Assembly: GCA_016858145.1 (NCBI GenBank)
Contig: JAEHOE010000214.1
Coordinates: forward strand, 1-64,000
Direction: 5' to 3'
From: Edaphochlamys debaryana
Lineage: Eukaryota > Chlorophyta > Chlorophyceae > Chlamydomonadales
Length of the DNA: 64,000 bases
Below, piece by piece: positions 34,025-45,300 of this stretch; position 1 is the stretch's first letter, and every line of letters starts with the position of its first letter. The translations under genes were made by a program, and so were the position numbers. Below the pieces are notes generated by a model. The model was not told where the DNA came from and made no database searches. It was given only the letters and a program-made list of their open reading frames with translations.

Positions 34025-35267
34025 ATGTGTCAGCTCAGGGCGGAGTACTACATCAGTCCACAAATCATACAATGGTGCGCTGGGAAGCAGAAGGGGTCGC
34101 TTGAATGCGGCCGGACGTATGTCTCCCGGCCCCCCAGCGCGACGGGTTGCCCAAAAATGCGGTACTGCCTGTCACTGTCTGCCCCACCTTGCGCAGGTGG
34201 GAAGAGCGAGGGCGCATGTGGGGCCCCATCCTCTCCGGGGTCCTCTTCGGCGCTGGCTGGTGAGTCATGAGCCGTCCGCTGTCGGGGGCTCCCTCTCCGC
34301 ACCACTGCCCCATCCGCAGGCCCTCAGCCCGGCCCGCTCCCGCCCGCCCCCAGGTGGTTCTGGGTTGACGCCGTGTGCGTGACTCAGCACCGCGTGCCGT
34401 TCGACCAGTACTTGCCGGGCATCATCGCCACGCTGGCGCTCATCATGATCAACTGCATCCGCCGCGACGACCTGGTGGAGATCGACCCCTTCGACGACGC
34501 GGCCTTCTGCAGGCAGGGGCAGGGGGGGGGGGGCGGGCAGGGGCAGGGGACGGGCTGGGACTGATGTGGGAGCGGTCATGTAAGGTGGACACTTGGGCGG
34601 CCCACAGGGTCTCGGAGCTGGGCTAGGCATGATTTCCACATTCCTCCCCGCTTCCCACTACTCCTTCCGCTTGGCCCCGCAGGTCCCGGCTTTGGCTCTT
34701 CCTGTCGTACATCGTGTCCTTTGCCTCCATCGTGGCGGCGGTGTGGGTCATGCTCGCACACTATGGTGGGGCGGGGGGGGTGGCGAGGGGACCGGTGCTG
34801 GGCGATGCCAGTACGGGGCAAGAGACGGCAGGGACAGCGGGCGGGCCCCTGGTCGGTGGGGTGGCTATCTCTGCTTTGTGTAGCTCAGGTGGAGGGAGCG
34901 GTGAACTGCGTTGCTGCTGGCTCCGGTGATGCATCTGATTGTTTCCCGTGCTCCTTCGCAGCCCACAACCCCAATCTGTCCGGTGGAGAAAAATGGCCCG
35001 GGGCGGTGAGCGAGCGGGTGCATGCGTGTGCATGGATGTATGGCCAGGCTTCCTGCTGGGTAAAGGGGAATAGGAGGTCTGTATGCGAGTACGACCTGGT
35101 GCCGCCTCCAGTATCCTTAGACCGCGAAGACACCTCCCGCCCCCCCCCGCCCGTTTGCTCCCCACCCGCAGGCCGGCATCTTCCAGGTGTGCTTCATCCT
35201 GGGCAGCGGCCTGCTGTTCTTCGTCAGCCGCACGCCCACGGACACGGGGGGCTACAGCTCCTTCTGA
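34025..35267 (+). CDS. TMEM50/UPF0220 family membrane protein
   Basis: A small four-helix membrane protein of the endomembrane system; molecular role not well established. Exons: 34025-34116 (uncertain), 34197-34259, 34354-34512, 34683-34765, 34962-35005, 35172-35267; phases close to 178 residues. Family features: GVLFGAGWWFWVDAV, YLPGIIATLALIMINCIR, LWLFLSYIVSFASIVAAVW and the last helix GIFQVCFILGSGLLFFVS. It resembles plant members most. The intron after exon 3 has a GC donor (TGCAG|GCAGGG at 34513), the only choice that keeps FCRSRLWLF in frame. Exon 1 is set by a strong donor GTATGT and gives LECGRTWEER, similar to the animal N-terminus; plant proteins start nearer MWGPILSG, so the true start may be in exon 2 or elsewhere. 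Confidence 0.85.
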
Positions 35268-36358
35268 GGAGGAGGCGGGGCTGTCCGAGGGGCTTGAGGG
35301 ATCATTGCGCGGCTGGTGCCGGGAGGGGCGTGGTTCAGCTGTCGGGTCGAGGGCCACGGCTGGCGCTCGACGCATGAGCTGGTGCTGAGCATGGAAATGG
35401 GACGTGGTCCCCACTATCAAGGGCAGATGCGAGCCAAGTGTTGAAATCGAGCGCTTGGACGGCGTTGTTGTACAGATTGGCCGTGGTAAGATTGGCCGTG
35501 GTATGAAAGGCTTCGCTAGGCGTGAGGCGTACCCCGAGGCCAATGCCTATGAACGGCTGTTTGAACGCAGACATACATGTCGTGGGTGTGATGTGCGCAT
35601 GGGTTGGCCGTATCGTCTGTGACGAGGTCTGCATTGCAGGATGTCTGGCATGCAGCCCTGGCCTGCGTGAGCCAGTGTGCAGGCTAGAAGGGCGAGCCGG
35701 CAAGGGAGGCCGCTTGTGTTGGTGTAGGGGGTGACTAGATGTCGACTGCAGGGGCCCTAGCGACAGTGCGAGTGGCGTGTGGGTCTGCGCGCACGAGGGC
35801 TGCTGGGCCTTAAGCGCAAGGGCAGGTTGAACTGGTGTTACATAGTTCATTGCGCCGTCGTCGTGCAGGGCACGCGTCCGACGGTTGAACTGGTGTTAAC
35901 ATACTCATTGCACTTGTGTGTCCGTTGCACTGGTCCGTTGCCCGCTCACGCGTAAGGCATCACGCAATCGCAGCCTAACTGCCTCTTCCGGAGCACAGAT
36001 GCGTGCACACGCACACTATAGCCGTCCGAAGCAAGTCACCAGTATGATGCACATGCTTGCTGCGCCTGCAGTTGCGCTGCTGCAAATGATCTGACGGGAC
36101 CCGAGAGCCTGCTTGCTTGCCTGCCCACAACCACTTGCACACCACATACGCCACTGCACCCCCAAGATGATAGCATGCTTGCCATCAAACAATATGCACA
36201 GCCTCTGCCAGACCCCCAAGTTCAAAGCCCACAAACTGAGGCAACGGGCGTTGCCGTAAGTTCGCACGTGTGCTAGCAGCCCAGCCCTCCTCCCACACAC
36301 AGCAGCCGGTAGCGCGGCCTCGCCCCTGCTCGCCGCTCCGCAATGACCCGCCTCAGCA
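35268..36358. other. Convergent intergenic region, TMEM50 / coiled-coil gene
   Basis: Both genes end here, so it contains two 3' UTRs. A ~30-base motif is repeated at 35825-35853 and 35882-35911 (GGTTGAACTGGTGTTA...CATTGC), and a shorter one (GATTGGCCGTGGTA) at about 35475-35503. No gene is seen. Confidence 0.6.
35838..35842 (-). other. Candidate poly(A) signal TGTAA of the coiled-coil gene
   Basis: Minus-strand TGTAA about 520 bases beyond the stop codon of the coiled-coil gene, within the first copy of the local 30-base repeat. Confidence 0.35.
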
Positions 36359-38650
36359 CTAGCACTCATCCTCCGCCGCCGCCCGCCCGGCCTGCTCTTC
36401 TGCTGCGAAGAGGGCCCGCTTGGAGGGTGCCGCCGAGGGCGTGGGAGAGGCCTCGAGCGAGCCGCCGCATGAGGCGGGAGCGGACAGGGACGTGGGCGCG
36501 TGGGCCCATGCCGGGCTGCCGCCGCCGAGGGCGGATGCAGAGCACGAGAGGGGCGAGTCCCACCAGGCGGAGGAGGGCGCGGAGGCGCAGGCAGAGGCCG
36601 CGGAGGGCGAGGCGCACGCGGAGGGCGACGAGGGCGACGAGGGCACCGGGGAGCAGCCCATGCGCGCCGCCAGCGCCTTGACGGCCGCCAGCTGCTGCTG
36701 TGCGCACCGCTCGTCCTCCTCCATGCCCCGCCGCAGGGCCACGGCCGCCGGCGAAGGCGCCACCGGGCAGCAGGGCCGCTGCAGGGCCAGCTCCGCCCCG
36801 CAGCGGCCGCCCACCAGCATGCGCTCCAGCACGCCCGCAGCCATCTCGGCAGCAGCCCGCTGCGACCGCTCCGCAGCCAGCTCGCGGCTCAGCGCCTCCG
36901 CTCGGGCCGTGGCCTCCGCCGCCGCAGCAGCAGCGTCGCGGCAAGCCGCGCAGACCGCGGGCCCGGCGCACACGTCGGCGCGCAAGGAGAGCACCTGATG
37001 GACATGTGCAAGTGGGAAGTGCGGAAGGTGACGAACCATCTTGGATAACAGCGGCAAAGCGTGGAACATGCAACATGCGCCAAGGACTTAGGGAAACGCA
37101 TGCCCCTTCCTCCCAGCAATCCTCACCTGTGCCTGCACCTCGTCTACTCTCGCCTCGGCGGCGGCCCTCTCCGCCTCCGCCTGCTGCACCCGCTGCCTCA
37201 GCGCCGCCGCGTCGTCGTGGCGGGCGGCGCAGGACCGCTCGTGCTTCAGGAACTCGACCTCCCCGGAGAGGTTGCAGACCTGCAAATGGGTGGGGCAGCA
37301 TGAGTGTGGAGGAGCGGAAATAGGCCAGAAGAGCAGCATCGAGACAACAAACGGCGCCCAATGCTGGACCACGCTCCCCGATCCTGCCTGTTCGTAAGTG
37401 TCCTGTACAGCCCTCTGCTCACCTCGACGCTCAGGTGCTGGATGCTGCAGGCCTGCTCTGAGACCATGGCCCGCAGCGCCTCCGCCTCCGCCTGCGCCGC
37501 CTCCGCCGCCTCCGCTGCCACGAGTGCCGAGCCGGCGACGGCCTTGGCGGCGGCCAGCTGCCTCCGCAAGGCCGCTCCCTCCTCCGCGTGGGCCCGGGCC
37601 TTGGCGCAGGCCTCCGCCTCCAGGAACTCCTTGTCCTCCGCCAGAGAACACACCGCAGAGCGGAGGGCGGACACCTGGCGTCGAAGGGCAGTGGCAGGCA
37701 ATGGAGGAAAGGGTCAGGCGTGAAGGCTTGCAGCAGGGCCGAAAGGTGAGCGACAGCGAAGCATTGAAGGGACAACTGGGATTTACACCTCCGTTCCGCG
37801 GAAAGACCCAAGAGCGCTTCGCCCCATCCCAGGCTCACCTCGTCGCTCAGGTGCTGCATGGTGAGGGCCTGCTCCTCCACCGCCTCCCGCAGGGCCCCTG
37901 CCTCCGCCTGAGCTGCCTCCGCTGCCTCCGCCGCTGCCAGTGCCGAGCCGGCCAGGGCCTTGGCAGCCGCCAGCTCCCGCTTCAGGGCCGCCGTCTGGTC
38001 CTCGTACTTGCTCTGGGCCGCGAGCATGCACGTCCGCGTCTCAGCAAGCAGCGAAGCTGCCTCAGCCAGGGACTCCCGGGCATCGGACAGCTCGGTGGAC
38101 AGCAGGCGTGTTCGGGTGACGGCAGCGGTGACGGCGGCGGCCTCCTGACCCAAGATGAAGCACAGCGCAGCCGCCTGGTGAGCCTGGGCCGGCGGCAGGA
38201 AAGGGGCGGCGGGGTCGAGCCGGACGCTGATGGCATGGGACTACGGGAGTGGCCTCGCGCAAAAGCATTCCTGCTCTTGGAAGTGTACTTTCAGTGACCC
38301 TGCCACCAAACAGCTGACCAAGCAGCTTGCCTTGTCTTCTGCCGGTTGCTTGCCTCACCTGTTGCCTCCTGGCTTGTTGGGCGGTGGCGAGGGCGTGCGC
38401 CAGGCGAGAAACGGTGCGGGCCTGGGCGTGGGACTCAAGAGATGTCTTGCCCTTGAAACGCTGCAGGGAAGGACAAGAGAGGCGTCCATTGAGAGAGGGG
38501 ACTCGCAAAGGAAGCGCGGCATACCACGCAAGCAGCGAGACGGCCCTACAGCAGCGGGATTCGTCCCCTCGAGACTAGGAGTGGAACCCCACCCACCTGT
38601 GGCACGCCCCGCATTCGTAGAATGATATGATGGACACGGATCCCCGTCAT
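36359..38650 (-). CDS. Coiled-coil protein of unknown function
   Basis: Not recognised. Exons 3' to 5': 36359-36994, 37127-37279, 37423-37674, 37839-38183, 38359-38460, 38597-38650; 513 residues. Every intron is phase 0. The N-terminus starts MTGIRVHHIILRMRG, then comes a long Ala/Glu/Gln/Arg-rich heptad region (about residues 35-380), and the tail is rich in Ser, Ala, Pro and Cys. Exons 37839-38183 and 37423-37674 encode related segments (LAAAKALAGSALAAAEAAEA against LAAAKAVAGSALVAAEAAEA, each followed by a QHLS motif), showing internal duplication. Start: first ATG after an acceptor at 38666; an upstream non-coding exon is likely. A cytoskeletal or scaffold role would be a guess. Confidence 0.75.
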
Positions 38651-39100
38651 CGTTAGAGCTGCGACCTGCAAGGGAGGAGTAGCACAGAGGCTGTATCAGC
38701 TCCCAGGCTCGCGATGGAGGTCTCGGCCACACATGCCGACGACACATCGACGGCCAGGCCAGGCCAGCCGCTGAGCCCCCCGAGAGCCTCGCCTTGCTCG
38801 CTACGCCCTTGATATCGCGCGCTCGTTTCTGTCGGGCATAGCAGGCAAGCTCGGGAGCCCGGTCGCGTGGCCAGGCGTGGCCCGTAGCTGTGCGCGACAC
38901 GGTGCGACCGCCGCACTCGCTTCCGGCACACGCACGCGACTCGCAGCTTAGCGACGACTGCGACGCCGACTCACCGGTTGCTTGTCTCGAGCGTGGAGCA
39001 GCGCTGCTGCCGGGTGTACAGGGCCGCGAGTGAAGAGGGCCAGGCTGGGCCAGGTTACGGTCGCGATAGAGGGCTTCCGTGAACGCGTCTGTGTATGCAA
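38651..39100 (-). other. Probable 5' UTR with an intron, coiled-coil gene
   Basis: Upstream of the ATG at 38650 a strong acceptor (TTGCAG, exon from 38665) matches a strong donor (CAACCG|GTGAGT, exon ending at 38975). The proposed exon from ~39100 to 38975 contains no ATG on the minus strand, so it would be untranslated. Confidence 0.5.
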
Positions 39101-39126
39101 GAACTATATGCGGGATCGCTCCAGTC

Positions 39127-39134
39127 TATTTATA
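39127..39134 (-). promoter_or_regulatory. TATA box (TATAAATA) of the coiled-coil gene
   Basis: TATAAATA on the minus strand in an AT-richer island. It predicts transcription starting near 39100, about 450 bases before the ATG, which agrees with the proposed spliced 5' UTR. Confidence 0.55.
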
Positions 39135-39491
39135 TCCATCCTGAGGGCGCATAGGGCCCGGCTGTCGCCTGCCGGGCGAGTTAGCGCTTGCGCGACACAG
39201 CCGCGCTAGAGGCCAAAACCGCCGTCACGAGACTTGACGTCTCGTCAGTATCGGACAAAGAAACTGCTTCATATATTCTCTGAGTACACTGCTGCGACCG
39301 AGCTTGCGGCCTGAGTAATGGTCCGACATGTCCGTCCGCGCAACTGCCGACCGCTCGGCACAACGCCGGCCCCAGCCTCACCTTAGCAGCTTGAAGCATG
39401 CTTCGATGTTCCTTTCGGCGGCAGCCACGAGGGCGGTTTTAGCCCGACGCCCTGGCCGCCCCAGTAGCGCCGTCGTGTGCCGCCCTCGCCT

Positions 39492-41376
39492 TCACCGCCG
39501 TCGCGGTGCTTTCCCTCCCGGGCACCAAACCTCGTACTCCCACTTCCCCACCACGCATACAGCGCGAGTGGCCTGGTCAAGGTCAAAAGAGGAAAGGATG
39601 GGTAGCCTGAGACAGGAGGCGGTTCGCGAGAAGCGTGGGCAGACAGGCAAGCGCAGAATGACTGTCCCGCCTCCCCTGTGATAGCCACCCCACCTGCCAC
39701 GAGCACAAAACGGGGCCAGTGCAGCCGTCGTTGCCAGCAGTGCCGTCGCTTAAACCCTGGGGGGCCTTGACATCCCCTCCGTTCTCCTCGTTAGCCTGCA
39801 GGCGGCTGAGGGCTGCGTCGATCCGGTCCCGCTGGTTCCCCAGCAGCCATCCCACAGACACGTGCGGCAGGGGCACCTGAGCGGTAGGCGGAGGGAGATC
39901 ACGAGATGCGAGAGAGGTGTGCACACAGCACTCCGCCGTCCCGCTGGACTTGTCCTTGCAAGTTGCCCCCTGGCCGCCCCCGTACCTCGTAGAAGGCCGG
40001 CAGGCTGTGCACAGCAAAGGCCGCGTCCACCGACCGGACCAGGCTGCACACCTGGAGGGCGATGAGGGATGTGCGATGCAGGAGGCATCACCAGCTCGCC
40101 AACAGCCGTCTAATCCTCCTGCCTCGTTGCGAGCCCGCATCCCCACCCACCTGCCGTGCCCCCTCGTCCACCATCGCGGACACAAAGGACCGCGTTCCCT
40201 CGTCATTGGCAAACGACCGGAGGCCCTTGAGAGACACACGAAAGGGGCTGCCGACAGAAGGGACGTTAAGGTTGGGCAGGGGCGTCAGAGGGCCTGAAGA
40301 AGGGAGACCTGCTTCTGCGCGCGGCCTCACTCAGCTCCCCCCGCCCAGCCCCCACTGGCCACTGCCCCTTCCGCACCTGGCCACCGCCGGAGCCATCTGT
40401 GCCTCCAGCGCCTGGGTGAGGGGCGCTATCTGGGGTTGGCGTATGGGCACGCAGCGGCTGAGGCTGACGTGGTAGCCCCGCTGGACCGGCAGCGACTCGG
40501 CTGCCGGGTGGCGGGGGCCCCCACCGGTGGCCGCGGCCGAGGTCTCCGGAGGGGGCTCCCCGGCCATGGGCTCGAGATCGGGGAGCAGGCGGCGGAGCTG
40601 CAGGGGATGGGGATAGAGGGTACAGGTTTGGGATAAGAGCGCTGTGGATGCTTGGATGGGACTCCCCGCGTCTGCCTGCAGCTGCTGCCAGCTCCCACCT
40701 TGCGGTACAGCGCATCCAGCTGCTTGTCCAGCCCGGGCACTGGAGGCAGGGGTGAGGCAAGGCGGGCGGCGTCAAGGAGCAAGCACTCACCAAGCTGCAT
40801 CCAACTAAAGGCCCCGCACACCACCCACCTGGCAGCATCACCACGGTGGCGAAGTTGCCAACCACACGGGGGAAGGCGAGGGGGAAGGAGCCTCGACCAT
40901 TGGGGGCCTGGACCGGGGGCACTGCCACCGCCAAGTCCCGAAGCTCTGCGACCGGAGGGTCAAGGTTTAAGAGGGACCCGGGAATGCACACTCCCCCGGG
41001 CAACGACTTGTAGCATCCCCCCGACCTTGCTCCGAGGATGCGGCCAGCAAGGCCAGCGGGTTGGGCAGGAGGCTGGGCCTTGGTGGGGCGGTGAATTGGG
41101 GGGGGGGGGGGGGGGGTGCTTCACTGGTGTCCCCACCAGCGATCCCTCTAACAGATCAGCTCGCCCTGCAACGCACCCTTTCTTGTCGAGCTTCTGGCGC
41201 TTGGCGACCGGTGCAAGCCCACCGGAGCCGCCGACTCGCGCCTGCGCCCCGTCGGCATCTTGCGCAGTTTCGGTGTTATCCACCGCTCCTTGCGCCTTTA
41301 CACCATCTTTTTGACGCTGCTGCGGCTCGGAAGCCTCGTCCTCGGGGGAAGAACCGTAGCCGAGAAGCGAATCCAT
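39492..41376 (-). CDS. USB1: U6 snRNA 3'-5' exoribonuclease USB1
   Basis: A 2H-phosphoesterase that trims the oligo(U) tail of U6 snRNA and leaves a terminal phosphate, protecting U6; acts in the nucleus. Exons 3' to 5': 39492-39572, 39694-39876, 39986-40051, 40151-40247, 40377-40597, 40699-40739, 40829-40945, 41026-41072, 41177-41376; 350 residues with all phases consistent. Both catalytic HxS motifs are present: YHVSLSR (His ~178) and LPHVSVGW (His ~268). Also seen are the family's VVGNFATVVMLP segment before the first motif and a C-terminal VGKWEYEVW strand. The first ~70 residues are a low-complexity extension with KRQKLDKK, a possible nuclear signal. The last exon is the least certain: chosen because it gives the expected final strand and a stop in phase. 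Intron 1 contains an 18-G run near 41100. Confidence 0.88.
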
Positions 41377-42304
41377 GCTTGCAACACCGTGTTGCGGTGC
41401 AGGTTGGCTCAGGGTAATGCAATTCGTCCGATTGATATTGTTATGCTTGAACGTCTATCGCGGCCTCGGCTTTGGGCACTTCGCATGGGCGGGAAGCGCG
41501 ATCTCGGCGGCTTGGAAGGAGAGGGTCGGGTGCCGTCAGGTGCGTGCCCGAGGCAGAGCACATGGGCTTGACACTAAGCGCTCGGGGGGCACGGGGGGGG
41601 GTGCGCGGGGAGGGCAGGGGCGTGGGCGTGCGTGGGCGTGCCAAAGGGTGGCTAAAGGGTGGCTAAAGGGTGATAGCTTGCAGAAGGGGCGCGCACGAAG
41701 CATCTCTTACATGCCGCTAGCCCGCCACACGGCGGAGGTTCTGCATTCATCCGGCAGCCTGCAACAAGGACAGTCCCACCCAATTAGGCTTGCGGCGAGC
41801 CTTGACGACTCCTCTTCTGTCCCCCTCTTCTGACTTCGCCCAAGCTCAGCGGGCAAGGCACATGCCATTCAGCCCTCCACACCGCTCAGCGATCTACTCT
41901 CTCATAACTGGTCCGATCACGAGCCTCCTCGCATCCGAGTCCTCTGCTCTAATCCGCAGCGCCCGTCCCACATGTACGTGTAGGTCCACCGACCCGAAGT
42001 CCCCCGGGACAGCAGGCCCGATCCAAACGTCCCCCAGTCCACTACGCCACACCACACAGCTGCTGTGCCCGCGTCCCTTTGCCGGGGACCCGAATAGCAG
42101 CGACAGCCGTAGGCAGCGCCTGCAACACCCATGCAGCCGTCGCGCCCGCACACTCACCACAGCCGCCTCTAACGCTGCAAATCCTGCAGCCCCGGCCGAG
42201 CTCCACTCCCACATCAACCAGCTGCAGCACTGCTGCAGGCCCTACTTCGCCCGCGTTCCAGCCCTTCCCCCCGCCCGGCCCCCAGCTCGCAGCGGCTCGG
42301 CCGC
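41377..42304. other. Intergenic region, USB1 promoter and DVR 3' flank
   Basis: About 0.93 kb between two minus-strand genes. It should carry the USB1 promoter and the DVR 3' UTR. A three-fold GGGTGGCTAAA-type repeat lies at 41644-41672. No gene is recognised. Confidence 0.6.
41707..41711 (-). other. Candidate poly(A) signal TGTAA of DVR
   Basis: Minus-strand TGTAA about 595 bases beyond the DVR stop codon; a short motif, so low confidence. Confidence 0.4.
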
Positions 42305-45300
42305 TTACTCGTTGACTCCGAACACGGCCTGGTCGCCCAGCTCCTGGCCCTTGAGGCCCTCCTTCACGGCGCGGCTGCGAGGGGAGCGGGGTGGGCAGTG
42401 GGTATGCGTGAGCGAGGCGCTCGGACAAGATCAAGTGGAGAGACGTCGGCTCCCGCACAACATGGCTTTTACCTGCCTCACCGTCGCCATGGCATGAGCC
42501 TCCGTGGAGTGCCGCGGGGCTATCCCCAGCGAGACTGCAGTCCTCCCAGCCCCGCCACCCCGCCCTCCATCTCCCCGCACCCACGTGAAGAACTGCTCCA
42601 GAGTCTCCTTGCCGTACCCTGGCGTCTCCTCCTCCAGGTACACCTGCGGCCGTGGGCCAGGCAGGAGGCGGGGCTCACACACGAGGCATGGGCCGAGGCT
42701 CTCATCAGCAGGCGGGGGGGCCGGACCCATAGTGCACGCAACGCCCCCCCAGGCGCGCCCCCCTCGCCCACACCTGCTTCTTGTCGTCCCACACCAGCAT
42801 GCTCTCCGTGGCGTAGTACTTGCCGATCTTGGCGAACTCGGCAGTGTCCTGCGGAGGGGGTGGGGGCGGCGCGCAAGGGCATGGGCATGACGGGGTGTGG
42901 ACGCCAGGGCGGACACTGCAGCTCACGGGACGCGGTCCTCCACCGGGGTTAGCCTCATCCACCCACTCCGCCGGTGGCCCCTCTTCCCCAAGCCCGCCCC
43001 ATCACGGCAGGCCCAGATGCCTCCGCCTCACCGCCAGGCCGGGGAAGATCTTGGCCAGGCCGTCGAAGAGGCCGATCATGCCGTCCATGAGCGCCACCGG
43101 CACCGGGAAGTACTTGGGAGGCAGGCCCGTGATCTTGAACAGCAGGTCGGCCTGCTGCTTGGCCGTGTAGGCCTGGCCGGGGCCGCCGATGGGCAGCATC
43201 TGTGTGGGGGGCGGGAACGACGAGCAGGGAGAGAGTCAGGCCCAGGCTGCGACGATGGTTGACAGGGTAAAGCTTGGCGGCATGCAGCGGGAGTGCCCGG
43301 CACCCAGTTGTTGGCACGCCGGCCGCCGGCCGCTGACCTTGTTGACCTTGTCCTCCTCCGTGACGCAGTCGGCGATGAAGGCCGCGAGGTCGCTCTCGCT
43401 GATGGGCTTGCAGGCGGCCAGGTTGCCGTCGCCGAACATGACGTACGGGTTGCCCTTCTTCACGATCTCGATCTGGGGGCGGTGACGTATTGGTTGAGGA
43501 CTCTCCAACCACCGGATTCGTCGCGCCTCTGCGCGCGCACCAAGTCGCTAGACCCTGCGGCCCTGCCCCGTCCGCGCACCTGGCCCGCGATGGACTTGAA
43601 GAAGGCGGTGGGGCGCACGATGGAGTAGGTGATGTCACCGGCGGCCTGGAGGGGCAGCAAGGGGGGAGAGGCAACGGCGGTCAGCCCCAGCTGGCAAGCA
43701 CATTCCCATCGAGCGTCCTGGCCTATGACGAACCCGGAGCGGAACCACCCCTGCAGGGACCCGCGCCTGCGGCCCGCCCCACCTGCAGGTCCGACTCGAA
43801 CTTGAGCTTGGCGCGCTGTGTGGGGAGGAGGATCGGCCCCAGGAGCAACGGCGGTGAGGGAGGGTTAGTCGCCCCAACAACCGGGCAATTCCCATTCAGC
43901 TGCCCTGGGGAACCCTTGCGCAGCGCGCCAGTTGGCACCCAGGCCCATCTTCCGCCTGCAGACCCGTCCTCCATATTGCCCAGGGCCCTCAGCCCTCTCC
44001 TCCGGTGCGGGCCCCGCCCCCGGCGCACCTGGAACTCCAGCAGCGGCTTCTGCACGCAGATGGCGGACAGCAGCACGAAGTGCTTGGTGCCCTTCTCGCG
44101 GGCCACGTCCAGCGTGTTCTTGGTGGCCTGGTAGTCGATCAGCCAGCTGTCCTTGATGCCGCCTGGGGCCAGCGCCGCAGAGGGGGACCATTCAGGTCAG
44201 CCCAGGGCCCCCAGCCCTCACCACCGGACCAGCTCCAGCACTACGCGCCCCGGGCCTCGGGGCTTTGTCTACATAGCCCTCAAGCCCCTCACCCTCCCGA
44301 CTCAAGGCCTACGGCCTCTGCACCGCAGTGGTGTCCCAGCTCCCCGCTCCCCACTCCCGCCCGCACCCGTGCGCGAGGCCAGGCACGAGACCACCACGTC
44401 CACCGGCTCCTTGAAGGCCTCGGCGCGCAGGGAGTCCAGGTCCAGCACGTTGCCGAACCGCACGTCGGCGCCGGCGAACTCCTGCGGGCGGGGAGCAGGG
44501 GGATGGGGGATCAGGGGGCAGGAGGAGGGAGGGGGGGGTTGCTCGGCGCAGTACCCCGCCGCGGGCGCCACGAGGTGCGTGCAGTCGCCGGCACAAGGGA
44601 CTTTCGAAGCTCCTGAACCCAGGACGCAGGCAATGGAGCTTGCATTGCTGGAGCGATCGGTCGCACCACGGCCCGAGCCCCACGCATGCACACGCGGCGC
44701 CGGCTTCCGTGATGCAACCCCTTCGGCTTCGGTGGTGCAACCCCTTGCGCCTGGCTGGGTGGCCTTCCTCAAAACTGCTTGGGCGGACCTCCACGACAGA
44801 GAAGGGGCAAAGCCCTGAGTCGCACCACGGCCCGAGCCCCACGCATGCACATGCGCCGACGCCAGGGTGCGGCTCGCTGTGCCGCGTGGCTCACATCGCC
44901 CCACCTAGCCTGCCATCGCAGGCTGTTAGGTCCGTCGGCAGCGGTGCAGCTAGGCCCCAGAGGACCCTAGGTACAAAGCGCCTCAAAGGCCTGGCGGTTG
45001 CACTGCAGACTCTGACGCCGTCGGCCAGGATCACATAGGTGCCAGCGCCCGCGCTGCCACGTGACGTTCAGGTCCTTGCCCCCCAGCCATGCAAGGGCCA
45101 TGCATCCGTGAAGGGATTGGGCTGAGGCCAAGCTGAGAGCCCCTGCAGCGCCGCGGACAGGGAACCAGGCTGCGGGAGCGTGAACGCCCAGAGCCTGAAG
45201 AGCGCCCCAAATCTTTCCGCTGCCCCTCCCTTCCCCACTGGACGTCTCCGGTCCGCACCTTCTTGACATCGTCCTTGCCCATCTTCCCCTTGATGCCCGC

